Source: Mixophyes australis (taxonomy: Eukaryota; Chordata; Amphibia; Anura; Limnodynastidae). Taken from it: a stretch of DNA of 64,000 bases. Positions 37,901-45,608 of the stretch are shown in pieces. Positions within the stretch are counted from its first letter, which is position 1. The number at the start of each line of letters is the position of its first letter. A model generated the notes under the pieces. The model was not told the DNA's origin. It searched no databases and worked only from the letters and a program-made list of their open reading frames with translations. A program made the translations under genes and the position numbers. Location of the stretch: assembly GCA_036250195.1 (NCBI GenBank), contig JAVHZZ010000004.1, positions 250,350,028-250,414,027 on the forward strand. Direction: 5' to 3'.

Positions 37901-40900
37901 ATAAGGACAACTGCAATATAAGACCTCACTGGAAAAAAATGTTTTACTATTTAAATAAAGCATTTTTTTCTTAAAGACATTAATATAATATTTTCATTCT
38001 TGTATTTTTTATTCTATTATTTTTTTTGTAGAAAGTAGAACTGGAGGCCCGTGCGGCAATGCGAGGTTACTAATGCGCGGGGACTCTCTGGACTGGATGG
38101 CTGCCAGCCAGTATGTCGGGTGAAATTAAGTGAAGCATCATGGTAAATAGCAGCTATACAAGATATTTTTGCAGCGATAGAAAATCTATGTTGACTCCAC
38201 TCCATGGTAAATAGACCCTTCTGTGTTGGGGTTGGCTACATATTCTTTCCAGACGAATGTAGTCACAATCGCCACTAACAACTACCCAATGAGAGCACTA
38301 CATTATACATTGCTCCTTCAAAGGAAAACAAATATTTAAATTGTAGACTTTCTTTTCAGGCAGAATGTAGGAACCGGTATTTGTTACTAACAGTGCTGGT
38401 TATGCTTGACAAATGCACTGCAGAGTTCTCACGCCCAACACATCAGTGAAAAGGTTGTTCTCACCTTTGTTCTAATATGCAGGTTCATGCCTGGTTTAAG
38501 ATCATTGCTGATAAATTCCTTCAGCTATTTTCAGAAAGTCAGCAGGAAACAGAGTCCATTATCCAAGGACAATATTCTGTTTCAGTAAATACCTGTCTAA
38601 TAAAGGAACTATTTTGGCTGCTTATAAGCATACATGAGGTAGGTATATTATTACTGAATGCAGTGAAATCACATGACGTATAACAACACTTCCTCATAAT
38701 GACCATGTGTATTTGTATTATTCACTGCTGGATCTTCATGTGTACTTCTCATGCGTATACTCAGTATGTCACATTACATTTGCACAAGGTCAGTATATAC
38801 TTACGCTATACTTTTAATACACTTACTTAGAAGATTTAGACCATAATCATAAACATTTTTCTCCTCGATATAAACAGTCCAAGTGTAATATATAGACTTA
38901 TGGATTATAGATACCAAAAAAAAAAAACCAATTGCTTAATGTATTTAGGAAACTTGTTAATTATATAAGACACTAACTCAACGTGAACCCTACCCCCCCC
39001 CCCCCCCCACACACACACACACACACCACACACACAATCCGCATCTCTCTGTCCCAATGTAACCTGACATGTTAACAAATTAAGTCCTCAAATGGCATTC
39101 AAACTTGGAGGGTTGCAATGCAAGCTCACACCTGTTGTAGCCAACCCGCTGGTAGACCCAGAGCAACAAAAATCTAAGAATGTAGCAGACCATCCGAGTG
39201 AACACCATACATTACAAACCAGGTGCCCACAACCATAAAAAATATATACATAATTGTTGCGGAAACTCTTTCATGTTCAACTGTAACTAAAACCGGAACT
39301 ATTCTTTGAATTATCCACAGTCATCATCATCATTTATTTATATAGCGCCAGCAAATTCCGTAGCACTTTACAATTGGGAACAAACATTAGTAAAACAATA
39401 CTGGGTAATACATACAGACAGAGCGGTAGGATAATAAATATATATATATATATACAGTCTACTCATGTTCTTCAAGAGGTCTACTCCCCCATGATTAATT
39501 ATAGTATTTCCAACAATCTATAGTGTGATAGTACTACACTGTGCAAATACCTTCCCTGGAAACATTAATTTCCATGCTCCCCTGGAAAATATAAGCCTGT
39601 TACATATACTCATATAACCAACAATTGCATATTCCTGTCAAGATAATATACCTTATTGATTTGCCTGATTCCCATAACCCAGAAAAAAAAGACCAGAAAA
39701 GCAAACAGTAAAAAAAAAGCTAGTTAACATGACAATTCAGATAGGGCATTTAAGAAATAGAACTTTGATAATTAATACTAAACAGCCTTTATGTGTCTTT
39801 ACGCTACTTACCATGAGAGGATAATATCAGTTAAGGTTTCTGCAGTTGTGAAAAAGGCAAACACAATCCAGTACATCATCCATTTTACCTGCAAGGAGAT
39901 ATTTATTATTCAACAACTCTCAGGTCTGGCTAAGCAGCATATTTGTAGCTTATATTCATTTTTCAGATGTAAGTGCTTTAAAATCAAGTGTCTGGGTTGT
40001 AGTAGTTGTATTCATTTTCTATATCAAGGCTAGGCAACCAATGGCTCTCCAGCTATAGTAGAACTGTAAGTAATGCTTCACAATTTTCATTTAATTAAAT
40101 CATTTTTCTCCTAAAACATTATTCTTTAAAGCATCATTTCTGTAGTAATCTAATCATGAGGTGACATCAGAATAGAAATGTGTCTAAAAATGAGCTTTCC
40201 TGTATAACATGTATTTAAAGGTGCAAAATACATCCTACTAAAAGTATAAACTAAGGCCTGATCACCCACTAGGATGTGCAAATAACAACTTTTGTAGAGA
40301 GAAAACTTATTCACAGCCCACTGTAAATGTCCAAACATGGAATCTTTTCTAAATACCTCGGTTCCACAAACAAAATCTTGTGCTTGGATATGGTGGTAAT
40401 ATGAGGAGCACACTTGCAGCTAACCTGTGCTCTTCAAGGAGGGGGTGCCTCTATCCACTCAGCTCCTCCAATCAGAAGATGTAAAACTTACACCACTGCA
40501 TATGGAGTTACCTCTACACACAGAGCCATACAGCGGTTACTCTAAAAAATAGCTTCTCTCATGCAAAAAACAGGTGGATAAAACTGCCAAATATCATGAT
40601 TTTCACTATGTTGCCTCAAGTTTGCAGCTTTCTAGATATCTTTCCATAACAGCACTATAAACGTATGTAATACCACTTTTACACTGCTGCCCTGGCAATA
40701 TCCCGGGTTTATGAACTCGGGCTATTGCCGGGTGACAGTGCAGAACACCCCGGCAAATTCACAGATAGACCGTGTTCACAAGAGGTGTTTTGATTGGGTC
40801 CCCTTGTGATTTTTTTTTTTTTTTTTTTAAGTCTACAATAGATTTCGGTGAGATCCGGGTTGAAAATACGGGTCTCACCGTTCAGACGGGAGGCTACCCG

Positions 40901-42903
40901 GGTCAGACCCGGGAACAACCCGGGTCTAATTCCAGGGTCATCTGGTAGATGCCCCTGTACCCGTTCACACTAAGCCTCGATCCGGGTCATCGGGGCTTGC
41001 CCCAGCAATAACCTGGGTTTTTGAGGCAGTGTGAATGGGGTATAAGAAGTACCTGCAGGAGCCCCAGTCACACAGAGATGTACCAGTATAAACTGCTAGT
41101 ACAAATAGAGTTGTAATGTTGCCAAATAAAATTTATCTCAGGGGTGTTACCAGACAATTATGATTTTACCCTATGGAAATAAACTCCACTCTACTGTAAT
41201 GACTGGAATATTTCTTCTATTTATGGAGATGTTGCCTATAACAACCAATCAGAGTCTAACTGTCATTTTGTAAAAAGTACTAAATAAATGATAACTAGAA
41301 TGTGATTGGTTGCTATTGGCAACATCTCCCCTTTTTCAAACCTGCAGCTTGATAAATATACCCCTACGCCTGCTACTGAGCCTAAGACGTGGCCTGCTAC
41401 TGATGACCACAGAGAAATGAAGCAAACGGGAAAACTGTCAGAGGAAACATTTTACAGCTTTAGTGGCTAGGAAACTCACACTTTGGGGTAAATGTATCAA
41501 GCTGAGAGTTTTTCGGTGAGTTTGAAAAGTGGAGATGTTGCCTATAGCAACCAATCAGATTCTAGCTATCATTTTGTAGAATGTAGTAAATAAATGATAG
41601 CTAGAATCTGATTGGCTTTTCAAACCCGCCGAAAAACTCTCAGCTTGATACATTTACCCCTTTGTGTTTCTTGGTATTTTCCTGTTTTGCTAATATGGTA
41701 TGTTACATTTTTCTCAATTATTGCAGAGTGCTGCTGCACATGTTTGTTGCTATATAAATAAAGGATCTGGGAATATTTTTAATTGGTGCTAATCTCTTCT
41801 CTATTCTCTCACTGTCTATGTCCCCTCTATTATTATTATTGTATTTTTTTTTTAAATAAAATAAAAGGGATCAGTTAAGAAACCAACTTTACCCTCCCAC
41901 AATCTGCCACATTAAAGTGCTGAAGCAACATAAATGTTATTTAGAAGAAGGTAAATGTGAGAGAAAGCATGTTTGTAGATTAGTAGATAACACATAGAAT
42001 TGGGCAGCCGATTTAGAGTGAGCTCTTATGTTTTCCCAGTCTGTGCTGCAGGTTAATCTGTTACTGGATGGCTACTAGTGAGAAGAAATCACCATCAAAT
42101 CCTCAAATTATCCTGCAGCACATCCTATGTGGGTGAATAATGTTGGGTCTATGACATCAGAACCACCAGAAAGAGCACCAAGAGTTGAGACATTATTCTG
42201 TGTTAGGATGGCCATATATGGCAGCATCCCTACATGTTGCTCATTGTTGTTCTAAAGCGATAACTAATGCAAACACATAAATAGGAATGGAGAGCAAATG
42301 TAAAAAAATTGCGGAAATCCATACATCACAATTGCGTTGATTATGCAGACATTGGAAATATAAAACAAACCAGCCTGACTACATGGATATTACCATCTTG
42401 TTCTAAACATGAATATACTTGGCTTTCCATATATTTTCCTTTTCTCCATCAACTGCAGAACATGCATTCATTCATTATTTATATAGAATCAGAAGAGCAA
42501 ACTCCATATTAAAACTTACATATTCTTTGACATTTTTTGTCTTGACAGCTTTGTATGATGAGTATGCTGGATATAAAGTGCCAAACAGCAACCTACAAAA
42601 TAAAATACAAGAAAGCAAAGTACTATACAATGCTAAAATTCTGTCAAATAAATACAACACACAGCATAATGATTTAACTTGGCAAAGTGCAACCGGTCCA
42701 GCAACACTACAAAGTATAATAATACAGTAACACAATACACACTTCAAAATTAAAAGAATAAAAATACATTATGTTTGAACTTGACAAAATGAAATTTATC
42801 AGAGTATTATTACTATGTCTGGAACATACACTGTAAACATTCTTGTTTTCAGATTGAATCAGCAGCAGCTAATGTTACAAAAACAGAAAAGTACCTAATT
42901 TGA

Positions 42904-42981
<78 letters not shown>

Positions 42982-45331
42982 CAGCAAAGTTGAGTTTGTT
43001 TTTTTGGAATAAAGAAGGACATTTTTATCTCCCCTTTTATAATATATCTCCCAAAATATTTACTAAAATAAGTGAACCAAATCAGGTATACCCTCAAAAC
43101 TACAGATATAACCTGGCAGCTGATGTTTAGTAAAAAACTATATTGTGCCCTGGACAAGGAAGTGTCAGCCTTAATCTTTCTTCTGTTGCTGGAATAATAA
43201 ATAGATTAGTTCCTGGGATCGAGCACACATTTCTGCTGACTGGACAAACGCATTTCTAGAGAAAAACAGCTATTAACACGTCAGATTAACTCCTTTATAT
43301 GTAATACACGTACAGTGGATTTAAAACACATTCGATTAACATGTCCTAGAGAAAGTAAAAAAAATAAATAAAATACCAACAATGTTTTTGAAATTGTTTC
43401 ATCTTTTAAACATAATAATTTATATTTGATGATATTATTATTTATTTGGGCTAACAGTATATTTTTGAAGAGATCTCGCTTGAAAAATTAGCTGTTAGTT
43501 CACATATTTAAAAAAAACCTCACCAGTTAATACAGTACTCAACTTTTACAAATTGTATTAATCAAATCGTCATTTTACTTACAAGCAGGCTGGAACCCTT
43601 AATTCAAGCTTGTCAAAATCAATGCCATTAAATGGATCAATGGAGGGCAAATTAACTCTGTGTTGAGTTTGCTAATAACATAGAACAAATTGTACAGTAA
43701 CCTTATTACTCAATTATTTAATATGCATATCATATGGGGCTCAATTAGTGTAGTTGGACAATGACCGCACAAGGTCAAAACATAGTCATCATCTGACTGT
43801 ATTTTCCTCCAGTCCCGACTGACATCTGATCAATCCTGAACTAATAGTAATTGTGATGGCTGTTTTTGACCATATACATTTCTGGGTATTTTGATGCAAA
43901 CCCACTAAATTGGCTATTAGAATCACTGCATCGGTCTTAAGGCTAAACTAGAAATTTGTGTCATTCATTTGCACATTGGAAGCAGAAGAATGATGGAAAG
44001 GAGATCACAAATATCACTTTTTATTGTATATTTATTTCATTAACACTGAAAAACACAGATTTATTTTTTGTGATTTCCTTGGGGGAAAAAAACTCAAAGA
44101 AAACCAAAAACCTAATTATAAGTTATAACTTACCTACTTTACATTATTACAGGCAACCTCAGCTTTCTGTGACTTCTACAAAAGCACTTCACCTGCATCC
44201 TCATGTCTTAATATGTTCCTGTAGCTCCTCAGTGACATCATCAGTATAATTAACAATCCATAATTCATGTGTTGCACATAAAAACAAGAATATTTCTACA
44301 CAAATTGGTTAATTTGCAAATATGCAAAAGCGCAAATCTGCAGGGTAATGCTCTTGTGATATCTACCACCTCCTTTGTGCAAATTAGACAGATTTTATGG
44401 ATATTTGCATGCAGATTGGGCTGTGCCTGACTAAATTTTGCACTGAAATGGAAACATTTTTTAATTTTTGCAGTGGGAGATTATTTAACTAAACTGAAGA
44501 GGGTGTAGAAAGTGCATTTAGGGAGGCATTCCAAGCTGTGTGGATGGGTGCACAGCATTTTTCTGTCTGCTCAGATGCAGTGTAGCCCAGGCCTTGTCCT
44601 ATGGTTCCTTACAGTTGTACTTTTGCATGGAAAGCTTCAACACAAAGTGACACATGACAGCCCCTCACTCTCAGGACTAATTTAAGATATAAATGAATTT
44701 ACATTGAAGAGGACTTTAAGAGAAAATGAATGACAGTGGACTTGGATGTGACGACTTTACCGTGTACACCAGGCATGTTTTCCAGAGTATCTGCAATCTC
44801 CCAAATGTTGGTATATGGGCCCTATTACTGGGATGGTTCCAAAGACTGGAGGATGTGGATGTGCACCTTGAAATGTGCTTGGTGCACAATACGGCATGTG
44901 CGCAGATAAAAAGCTGAACAGGACCCTATTTATTTTATTTTCTAAATGATCCTTAAACTAGGAAATCTGTGTTTTATGGCTGCTCCTTAATCAACCCCGC
45001 TACCAAGCTGGACCTATCTCCAATGTGATATATAAAACACGGCCTTTCAATTAATCAAAGCCCTGATATCTCGCTTGTTTATATAATTTGGCACATGTAA
45101 ATGCAGTTATTTGAGTAGCAGATTCCTATGCTCATCGTGTACAGATGAGCCTGCTCGCTGCACAGTACATCACCATCATGTGCACACAGACTGTACGAGA
45201 TGTCATGTACCCACCACTCCCATGCACACACATATATGTAAATAGCATGACCAGGGGCTGCACAGATCGGGTGCACAGCATCACACATACGGTACTTACA
45301 CCACCAGTCTGGAGATGATCCAGGACACCAT
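23200..45331 (-). CDS. REEP2: REEP2, receptor expression-enhancing protein 2 (whole gene, 8 coding exons)
   Basis: REEP1-4 proteins are ER membrane-shaping hairpin proteins that link tubular ER to microtubules and help some receptors reach the surface; human REEP2 is linked to hereditary spastic paraplegia (family knowledge). Eight minus-strand exons join in phase (32, 73, 77, 121, 114, 148, 161 and 69 nt) into 264 residues, close to the usual ~250-255. The TB2/DP1/HVA22 domain covers about residues 1-100, with hydrophobic stretches near 1-20, 39-57 and 61-80. [32 protein letters not shown] and [18 protein letters not shown] point to REEP2; as I recall REEP1, it has YYSYKAVKSKDIKEY instead. 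The tail is acidic then basic, ending after RPKKK. All introns are GT-AG. The frame shows no break, so the gene looks functional. The start has A at -3 and G at +4. Confidence 0.96.
23275..23807 (-). other. REEP2: REEP2 intron 7
   Basis: Plain intron; no repeat recognised. GTATGT donor, CAG acceptor. Confidence 0.8.
23808..23968 (-). CDS. REEP2: REEP2 coding exon 7
   Basis: Residues 189-242. Low-complexity charged tail: an acidic part rich in Ser, Asp and Glu, then a Lys/Val-rich basic part ending VTKVE. The acceptor follows TTTGTGTACAG; donor GTATGT. The sequence has drifted from mammals more than the rest, as expected for this disordered region, but length and charge pattern fit. Confidence 0.9.
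24780..25062. mobile_element. hAT-like palindromic MITE with AACGT flanks
   Basis: Starts CAGGGGCGAACGG and ends GTGCGACACTG. AACGT flanks both sides (24775-24779, 25063-25067). Contains a 14-G run and nested hairpins: GCTGTCCTATACAGCAGC mirrored by GCTGTATAGGACAG, and CCGCGGCGGTGCTGTA mirrored by TACAGCGCCGCCGCGG. CpG-rich against the intron background. A 5-bp duplication would suggest a hAT subgroup other than the 8-bp one. Confidence 0.7.
25918..26031. repeat. Compound palindromic microsatellite (CA)n(TA)n(TG)n
   Basis: CA repeats, then TA repeats, then TG repeats: the CA and TG arms are complementary and the TA core is self-complementary, so the whole tract can fold into one hairpin. Confidence 0.9.
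28224..28371 (-). CDS. REEP2: REEP2 coding exon 6
   Basis: Residues 140-188 plus one base of residue 189; starts [20 protein letters not shown], a signature block shared by REEP1 and REEP2, then diverges into an acidic, Ser-rich stretch. Acceptor TTTCTCAG. The donor GTACAG is weak but is the one that matches the phase of exon 7. Confidence 0.93.
29380..30057. other. Harbinger interior of unclear coding content
   Basis: Minus-strand frames at 29440-29540 (acidic, Glu-rich) and 29779-30003 are probably further decayed transposon exons, but I could not match them to a domain. Confidence 0.35.
30066..30243. mobile_element. hAT MITE with perfect 8-bp target duplication, nested in the Harbinger element
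   Basis: CATGTGAG flanks both sides (30058-30065, 30244-30251). Ends CAGAGGCAGGCTAG and CTAGTCTGTCCCTG are imperfect inverted repeats. 178 bp, no coding capacity. It inserted after the Harbinger element did. Confidence 0.88.
30388..30860 (+). pseudogene. Harbinger partner protein remnant, Myb/SANT-like
   Basis: The plus frame at 30709-30858 reads [20 protein letters not shown], then KEHQ, then [15 protein letters not shown]. This is the late part of a Myb/SANT-like DNA-binding domain (WxxxKRxxKxK... then GGGP...LxPLE) found in Harbinger second ORFs and NAIF1/MSANTD proteins. Upstream sequence from 30388 has stops. It lies on the strand opposite the transposase, convergent with it. Confidence 0.6.
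31560..31960 (-). pseudogene. Harbinger (HARBI1-like) transposase remnant
   Basis: In shifting minus-strand frames I read GDSTYPL, then a region for the YN...H arm, [28 protein letters not shown] and YGLPVE, the order of conserved blocks in the C-terminal half of Harbinger DDE nucleases. An acidic [17 protein letters not shown] stretch and [13 protein letters not shown] follow (near 31560-31690), matching the usual tail. At least two frameshifts and stops interrupt it, so it is dead. The N-terminal half with the first catalytic Asp was not found. Confidence 0.78.
32250..32530. repeat. Three degenerate tandem units of about 130 bp (Harbinger subterminal repeats)
   Basis: Each unit begins GYCAKATAYACAAG-TATA and carries TGTTTA and, less well kept, ATTAATG and CACTGTACACAAC. 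Starts near 32250, 32371 and 32505. Inverted relatives lie at 29040-29230. Confidence 0.6.
32723..32836 (-). CDS. REEP2: REEP2 coding exon 5
   Basis: Residues 102-139, 38 whole codons, starting [20 protein letters not shown] and ending AAVTAATK. This amphipathic stretch follows the membrane domain in REEP1-4. Acceptor TTCTGCAG is strong; the donor GTATAG is weaker than the others in the gene. Confidence 0.96.
32837..33455 (-). other. REEP2: REEP2 intron 4
   Basis: 619 bp. 33181-33365 starts GGGCCTGGTTCATG and looks like part of a MITE of the 141-352 type, but a matching right end was not found. Confidence 0.7.
33456..33576 (-). CDS. REEP2: REEP2 coding exon 4
   Basis: Completes Trp61 and encodes residues 62-101: [20 protein letters not shown], then the [20 protein letters not shown] block, which ends the membrane domain and starts the cytosolic region. 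Acceptor CTTTTAG, donor GTATGT. The length of 121 nt keeps the frame. Confidence 0.96.
33981..34126 (-). repeat. L2/CR1-like retroposon tail, part 1 (split by a MITE)
   Basis: ATTATCATTGTTTATGTAGC, GTGCTGTACAGAGAA and TGCCCCATTGGAGCTTACAA: complement of the 6984-7088 family. Continues past the MITE at 34396. Confidence 0.7.
34127..34395. mobile_element. MITE with internal 30-bp tandem repeats, inserted in the retroposon tail
   Basis: GGGACACATTCAATTGGCC at left pairs with GGCCAATTGAATATGCCCC at right, and the inner GTTACT-GTCAAAAGTAACGCGG is mirrored by CGTTACTTTTGACAGTAACG. The centre (about 34246-34335) is three copies of a 30-bp unit (TAATGATAATAATGCGCACT, then ATTACTGTAG). Confidence 0.85.
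34396..34578 (-). repeat. L2/CR1-like retroposon tail, part 2
   Basis: TGTTTTTGGACTGTGGGAAG, AAACCCACACAAACACGGG and ACATACAAATTCCACACAG: the widely shared 3' domain of vertebrate L2-type LINEs and tail-sharing SINEs. Joined to 33981-34126 once the MITE is removed. Confidence 0.72.
35088..35640 (+). mobile_element. LTR-like block
   Basis: GATATAAATGG near 35228 (TATA-like), AATAAAAG near 35547, then a GC-richer tail. The order promoter, polyA signal, tail within about 550 bp suggests a solo LTR. Ends and duplication not resolved; no coding part nearby. Confidence 0.4.
35731..35908 (-). repeat. Retroposon tail, GCGCTATATAAATG family
   Basis: ATCATCATCATTTATTTATT, AAATAGCGCCACCAAATACG, TGCCCCATGGAGCTTACAGT and AATTAACCTACCAGTATG, in the order of the 33981 copy. 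Confidence 0.75.
36230..37130. repeat. Long purine-rich (plus strand) low-complexity stretch
   Basis: About 900 bp in which A and G strongly dominate on the plus strand, as GAGAGAAA, AAGGAGAG and GACAGAGA words. Not a perfect tandem repeat. On the REEP2 pre-mRNA it is polypyrimidine. Confidence 0.6.
38992..39025. repeat. Poly-C followed by (CA)n
   Basis: About 17 C residues then ACAC repeats. Confidence 0.9.
39321..39433 (-). repeat. Retroposon tail, GCGCTATATAAATG family
   Basis: TCATCATCATCATTTATTTA, then TATAGCGCCAGCAAATTCCG and TAGCACTTTACAATTGGGA. A short (AT)n run follows at 39437-39453. Confidence 0.75.
39812..39888 (-). CDS. REEP2: REEP2 coding exon 3
   Basis: Residues 36-60 plus two bases of Trp61. 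It encodes [19 protein letters not shown] and then TDIILS, the second hydrophobic segment of the hairpin domain. Acceptor TTGCAG, donor GTAAGT; the 25 codons plus 2 nt join exon 4 exactly to restore TGG. Confidence 0.96.
40679..41034. mobile_element. Palindromic element with ACACTGC ends and CCGGG-rich body
   Basis: TTACACTGCTGCCCTGGCAA at left resembles the complement of the right end (TTGAGGCAGTGTGAA). The body is rich in CCCGGGT and GGGTCTCACC / GGTGAGATCC motifs and has an 18-T run near 40811. Flanks show no clean duplication. Confidence 0.6.
41224..41364. mobile_element. Hairpin MITE, GATGTTGCCTATAGCAACC family, copy 2 (left end lost)
   Basis: TGGAGATGTTGCCTATAACA with ACCAATCAGAGTC mirrored by GTGATTGGTTGCTATTGGCA and ACATCTCCCC; right end AAATATACCCC kept, left end missing. 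Confidence 0.78.
41485..41660. mobile_element. Hairpin MITE, GATGTTGCCTATAGCAACC family, copy 3
   Basis: Perfect 32-bp inverted repeats at the ends (GGGGTAAATGTATCAAGCTG..., complement ...CATTTACCCC), TTT on both flanks, and the family core with CCAATCAGATTC and GAATCTGATTGG. The right arm lacks about 20 bp of core. Confidence 0.88.
42520..42592 (-). CDS. REEP2: REEP2 coding exon 2
   Basis: Residues 11-35, ending TKNVKEY. The acceptor follows TTTTGTAG and the donor is GTAAGT. The incoming phase supplies the last base of Val11, and the exon ends on a complete codon. The segment [16 protein letters not shown] is the first conserved block of the TB2/DP1/HVA22 domain. Confidence 0.96.
42593..45299 (-). 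other. REEP2: REEP2 intron 1
   Basis: 2.7 kb; an (AT)n run at 42904-42977. No other gene. No second promoter or upstream exon seen. Confidence 0.75.
42904..42977. repeat. (AT)n microsatellite
   Basis: TA dinucleotide run with one TTTA interruption. Confidence 0.95.
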
Positions 45332-45560
45332 CCTGACTGTCCCCGGAGGGGGTCCCCGGGTCACCGGGCACAGGCCGTGGGCACAGCACTGGGAGGGCGA
45401 GCGATGGGGAGAAGCAGCTCCCGGCCAGGCAGGAGATGGGATTACAATCCCGGAGCCGGTTCAATCCGTAAAGGCAACGTCTCTGCAGCAATCCGGGAGG
45501 CGTGGCTGAGCCTTAAAGGGTTCTCCGCGATGAGGTACTTGTTCTCGGAGGACAATAAAA
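45290..45560 (-). promoter_or_regulatory. REEP2: REEP2 promoter / CpG-rich region
   Basis: A sharp rise in G+C and CpG within AT-rich surroundings, covering exon 1 and about 230 bp upstream. On the gene strand it holds a CCACGCCTCC SP/KLF-like box near 45495-45505 and several GC runs. I see no convincing TATA box, so a dispersed CpG-type promoter is likely. The region stops about 50 bp short of the 28-bp minisatellite. Confidence 0.65.
45300..45331 (-). CDS. REEP2: REEP2 coding exon 1
   Basis: Residues 1-10 plus two bases of codon 11; begins [10 protein letters not shown], the invariant start of REEP1/2. The donor is GTAAGT immediately below 45300. The ATG sits in a strong context (A at -3, G at +4) inside GC-rich sequence. 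The 5' UTR extends to higher coordinates, but its start cannot be fixed from sequence alone. Confidence 0.95.
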
Positions 45561-45608
45561 GCAGATGCTGCTGGCTCGCTAGGACCAGTCAGTGATAGGA
45601 GGAGAGCA
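45561..45608. other. Short unique spacer between promoter region and minisatellite
   Basis: About 48 bp of non-repetitive sequence. No motif recognised. Confidence 0.5.

Larger units (their letters stand above)
33577..39811 (-). other. REEP2: REEP2 intron 3
   Basis: The largest intron (6.2 kb). It holds retroposon tails with a nested MITE, an LTR-like block at 35088-35640, a long purine-rich stretch (about 36230-37130), a poly-C/(CA)n tract at 38992-39025 and a retroposon tail at 39321. Confidence 0.75.
39889..42519 (-). other. REEP2: REEP2 intron 2
   Basis: Contains a palindromic element at 40679-41034, two copies of the hairpin MITE (41224, 41485), and near 40025 a GGCAACCAATGGCTCTCCAG phrase typical of a dispersed hAT family (unresolved). 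Confidence 0.75.

Noticed and set aside
45132..45491. 119-residue minus-strand frame over REEP2 exon 1
   Set aside because: A different frame from [10 protein letters not shown]; it runs through the 5' UTR, exon and intron without respecting the splice site.
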